Positions 60,369 to 64,000 of a DNA stretch of 64,000 nucleotides are shown piece after piece. The stretch is taken from assembly GCA_018881555.1 (NCBI GenBank), contig JACAXG010000080.1, positions 3,301,418 through 3,365,417 on the forward strand. The letters are read 5' to 3'. The notes beneath the pieces are model-generated. The model saw only the letters and a program-made list of their open reading frames with translations. It made no database searches and was not told where the DNA came from. The stretch's first letter is position 1. Each line of letters starts with the position of its first letter. A program made the position numbers and the translations under genes. This DNA is from Amblyornis subalaris. Lineage: Eukaryota > Chordata > Aves > Passeriformes > Ptilonorhynchidae.

Positions 60369-62879
60369 CTGCACACCCCCTGCCCATGTACCCCCTAAAG
60401 CCCCTCCCAGGGTGGGCTGAGAAGGGGCTGGAGATGCTCCCTCCGAGCCCAGGGCTGTGAAGCAGCTCCGATGGGAATGGAACAGCCGAGGCTGGAGAGG
60501 GAGGAAAGCAATGGCAGGGAACGGACGGAGCTGTGATTTCTTTTGTCAGGAAATCAATAAATCAGCGGGTCTGGCACTCGTTTGGCATCTCATCCCACTC
60601 AGACATCCAGGCAGGATGAGGGCTCTGCAGTGCAACTGAAGCCGGAATCCAGAAAATGCCTAAAAATAGCAACCAGATGATCCCTGACCCCATTAGTCAT
60701 CTCTCTCCCCAGAAATACAGACGAGACCAGCCTGGACTCCAGCTGAAGGCCTGCTCCTTCCCAGAGGGAGTTTTCTGAGGAGTCAGATGTGCCCACAGCA
60801 GCCCAGCAGTGCCATTCCATCACTGGTGGCGAAGGTGGGCTGGGAGGTGGGATGGAGGGGGGGCTGGGAGGCGGGCTGGGATGTGGGCTGGAAATGCCTC
60901 TATTTCCTTTTACAAGCAGATCCACCCGAGACGGAAGTTGATGGTTTTGATTTCTCCTTTTATCTCTCAGCCGTTGTGTTGTTTATGTCCCAGCATTTCT
61001 GGCCATTTCAAACTCANCATTCCTGGTGAAAACGACCAGAAGAGGCACTTGATGGTTTAACTGGTGATGGTTTAATTCCCGGTCCCCTGTTCGCATCGGC
61101 TGGTCTCCGTTTCAGAATTAGCAATGGTAATTGATACCTGAGCAGGGGATAACTGCTCCTGGGCTGTGCTGCTGTCAGCCCCGGTGACAGCTCTGTCAGT
61201 CACCAGGTGATTTATGCGGGCTCGGGGCCTCACAGGGTTGGGTTTTGGTGCTCCTGTTGCAAACTGCTTTTATTTTTCCCTTGATGCTCATCGTTATCAT
61301 CCTTTATTTGTATCAGCGNGGGACAGGGTGAGCACCGCACTCGTTAGGCAGCACAGGGGTGTGCACACACACATCTGTGTCCGTGAGTGAGTGCCCACCC
61401 TGCGGCTCCCGTGGTGCCAGGGACAGCTCCGTGGGGTGCCGGCTGCGGGGCTGGAGCCCCGGGCACCTGGGAGCACGGTGAGCAGCACCTCGGAGAGCCA
61501 CAGGGGCTGCCGTGTCTGCTCCCAGGCGGTGTCCTGCTGCCGGGCCGGGCAGAGCGGGGTCAGCATCCTGCCCAGGGGTTGTTGGGTAGGTGGTAGGGGG
61601 TTGGATGGGAGGCTGGTGAGCACCTCAGCGCAGGGATTGTGTCCCATCTGCCCTCAAGGACCGGAGCCGTGGCACGGAGCTTGGCTGGCACCACTGCAGG
61701 ACCCCTCGGCAGCCAGCCTGGGGTGTCTGGCCGTGCCCGTGGGGTGCCTGATGCTGCCAGAAGAACTCCTTCACTGGCTCCTCGTGGGCTGGAATGAGGC
61801 GCTGTCTGCTGGGGAGGGTGGGGAGATGTAAACCTTTCCCTGGACGTGTGCAGTGCTGCCCTGAGGGATGGGCTGCAGGAGCAGCTGTTCCCCACGGGCA
61901 AGACTCGTGTTCCAACCACAGCCCTGTGCTGGAATCCCCTCGCTGCCCGAGGCCGGGCACCTGTGGCCAGTGTGTCCCAGCTCCATCTGGGGCCTGTGGA
62001 GGCAGATGCTGCCCCAGGAGCCCGGGATGGCTCAGCAAGCAGCAGGGAGGCACAGGGAAAGAGCTCAGCAGTGTTAGCACACAGCCAAAGACTAAATAAA
62101 AGGCCCTTTGTCCTCCTNCTCATTAGCCTGTGTGTCTCTCCATGCAGGGGAAGTAATTATCCATTTCTTCATGCTGTTGTGGAGTCTCCTCTTCCCCTTG
62201 GTGCGTGCCCAAACACCTTGTCTGCAGAGTCAATTGATGCTTCTCGCTCCCCCATCCCCTGAAAGGGCTCTGTGTTCCTTGTGTTCAGGCTTTGTCTGCC
62301 TTTGTTTTGCTTTTTTTTTCTCCCTGGTGCCCACTTAATTAACCAAATAGGGGCAATTTTGCCTTTAGGGAGGGATTATTCCCCACATGGGAGCAGCAGC
62401 TCCGGCTCTCCAGGCTGTGCCTGTGCTCCTGTGCAGGGATACTCACCAGTGCCAAGCAGGACAGACTTGTGGGAGCTCAGGGCTCTGGACCCCCAGCTCC
62501 AGGATACCTCCCTAGCCATGGGATGTGACCACCTCTCCAGAAAAAGCAGATTCAAGGCNATGAAAGTGAAATCTCTGTTCTCTCCCACCAGCCATTACCC
62601 AGGGGAATCTGAATTCCTGCGGCCCAAAGAGCAGCAGGTGATTTTCTGGGGCAGCATCTCATGGTGGAGGAATAGCTCTGGCTCTGCCAGGTTCTAGTNC
62701 AAGTGGCAAATTGTGTGCCCAGCTCCTGGGCAGCGTGTGAACTGCCATGCAGCCTCAGCCTGTGTGTCCCTGGGCCGGATGGGGTGGCCCTGAGTGGGAT
62801 GAAATGTTCCTGAGTGAGATGGGAGGTTTCTGCGTGGGAAGGGATGCCCTGAGTGAGACAGGATGCCTGTGTGTCATTT

Positions 62880-63250
62880 TGACAGCCCTGATGGTTTCTC
62901 ATTTTAGCCTTGAGCTCTTAAAACCCACCTCCTGTCTCCTGGCAATGACTAATTGGGAAGATGTTGTTGAATTAAGACTATTGATGTCCCCTCCTGAAGG
63001 TCGGGCTGGTAATGAAGTCTTATGATAGTGTTTATGCTCGGACTAAAATGAATTACCTGCCATTTTCATGCCTGTTAATGATTTGTTTGTGATGATCTTC
63101 GTCGTTGCAATGGGGGACCAGTGACTGATGGACCTCCCTTCTTTATGATTGTAATTAAAAAGGCAGCAATTGAGGCATTTGTGCAGAAATAACACCCAGG
63201 GTCTGAACCTTGGGCAGGGTGTGCGATCCACACTGTTCATTAAATGTTAC
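62880..63250. promoter_or_regulatory. Candidate conserved non-coding element
   Basis: An AT-rich, repeat-free stretch with many homeodomain-type cores (TAATTAAA-like TGTAATTAAA, GTTAATGATTTG, CTAATTGG, GAATTACC), unlike its GC-rich surroundings. No ORF of note. The function is a guess. Confidence 0.25.
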
Positions 63251-63566
63251 GGTCACAGTTATGGGCTCCTGCCTGGATTTATATCAGGCTGCTGGAGGGG
63301 GATGTGATCTCCAGGCACATCACTGGGGAAGCAACAAGTGGGAGCTGCTGCTGTAGGCACACGATGATGGCTGAGGACGAGGAGCGAGAGGAAAACACAA
63401 CGGGGTTGGGATTTTGGGGTGGCCCAGGCTGCTGTGGGCAGCAGCGATGCTGGTGGATCTTTGTGGTGAGCCCCAAGTTCTCACACTGGCAAGTTTGCTT
63501 CCAATACCCTGGGATAACTCTCTCCTGACACCAGATATGGAGCTGGTTTGTCTTTTGGATGCCATC

Positions 63567-63700
63567 AGGATATCACAAAATCACAAAACAATTTAGGTTG
63601 GAAAAGACCTCCGAGATCATCAGTTCTGACCATTAACCCAGAAGTTCCAGGTCCACCACCAGACTGTCTCAGCACGTGAAGAGTGGCCCTGGTGGAGGTG
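63567..63700 (-). mobile_element. CR1 LINE 3' tail fragment
   Basis: Antisense CR1 tail: GGTTGGAAAAGACCTCCGAG, ATCATCAGTTCTGACCATTA, then diverging. The right boundary is uncertain. Confidence 0.7.
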
Positions 63701-64000
63701 ACAAGGATCTCATCCCCCAGCTAGTTCCTGCATGCACTCATAGCCACATCCTTTCACATCCCACGGCTGCAAGATGTCTTGACCTCTTCGATTCAGAAAC
63801 TGCAGCCTCAGAGCAAGAAAACACTGAGCTGGGTTTCTGCTGACGTGCTACCCCCCAGCATCCCCTCAGCTCCCTGGCATCCACCAGCCCATGTGGGTGT
63901 CTGAGGTATTTCACAGCCTCCATGCCCATGGGGGACATTCAAATTCAGGTTTGTCTGGGAGAACATCCCCAGCTTTGAGCAGGAAGGTCATCCCCAGCTC

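Larger units (their letters stand above)
60375..64000. other. Right-edge intergenic region
   Basis: No gene recognised. It holds the CNE candidate at 62.9-63.25 kb and a CR1 tail at 63.57 kb. ORFs here are short and low in information. Confidence 0.4.

Overview
The window is from a vertebrate, almost certainly a bird. It has several CR1 LINE fragments, mostly in antisense, together with short introns, GC-rich CpG-island promoters and many G/C-rich minisatellites. Four protein-coding genes can be read exon by exon. In mammals all four are X-linked, so the window probably corresponds to avian chromosome 4 (4A in songbirds). Isolated single N bases are scattered throughout and look like ambiguous base calls rather than gaps.

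Layout. 1-13082, minus strand: OCRL, the Lowe syndrome inositol polyphosphate 5-phosphatase. The 5' seventeen coding exons are present, and the C-terminal RhoGAP-like part lies beyond the left edge. 13083-13500: a CpG-rich bidirectional promoter of about 420 bp. 13501-17592, plus strand: ERCC6L (PICH), two coding exons, complete. 17593-20864: a convergent 3' region with a long CR1 fragment. 20865-21725, minus strand: PIN4 (parvulin 14), four exons, complete. 21726-24776: a 3' flank rich in simple repeats. 24777-52587, minus strand: NHSL2 (Nance-Horan syndrome-like 2), eight coding exons, complete, plus a predicted alternative first exon at 41280-41343. 53200-64000: mostly non-coding sequence upstream of NHSL2, with two weakly supported sets of unassigned exon-like ORFs.

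How the genes relate. NHSL2-PIN4-ERCC6L is the same linkage group, in the same relative orientation, as in mammals (Xq13.1 in human). OCRL sits head-to-head with ERCC6L here but far away on the human X, so that junction marks a rearrangement. The products act in separate processes: phosphoinositide turnover on endosomes, Golgi and clathrin-coated structures (OCRL); resolution of ultrafine anaphase bridges (ERCC6L); prolyl isomerisation (PIN4); and actin or WAVE regulation (NHSL2). The shared OCRL/ERCC6L promoter carries an inverted CCAAT box, an octamer and a CHR-like element, as expected for the mitotic gene ERCC6L.

The strongest points for follow-up are the alternative NHSL2 first exon in the same splice phase as the canonical one, the head-to-head OCRL/ERCC6L arrangement, a 90-bp in-frame duplication in ERCC6L, a PIN4 stop codon lying inside an AATAAA, paired RFX-type X-box motifs in NHSL2 intron 1, and the unassigned coding-like exons at 53.8-55.8 kb and 60.1-60.4 kb. 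I found no previously undescribed biological system that I can defend.
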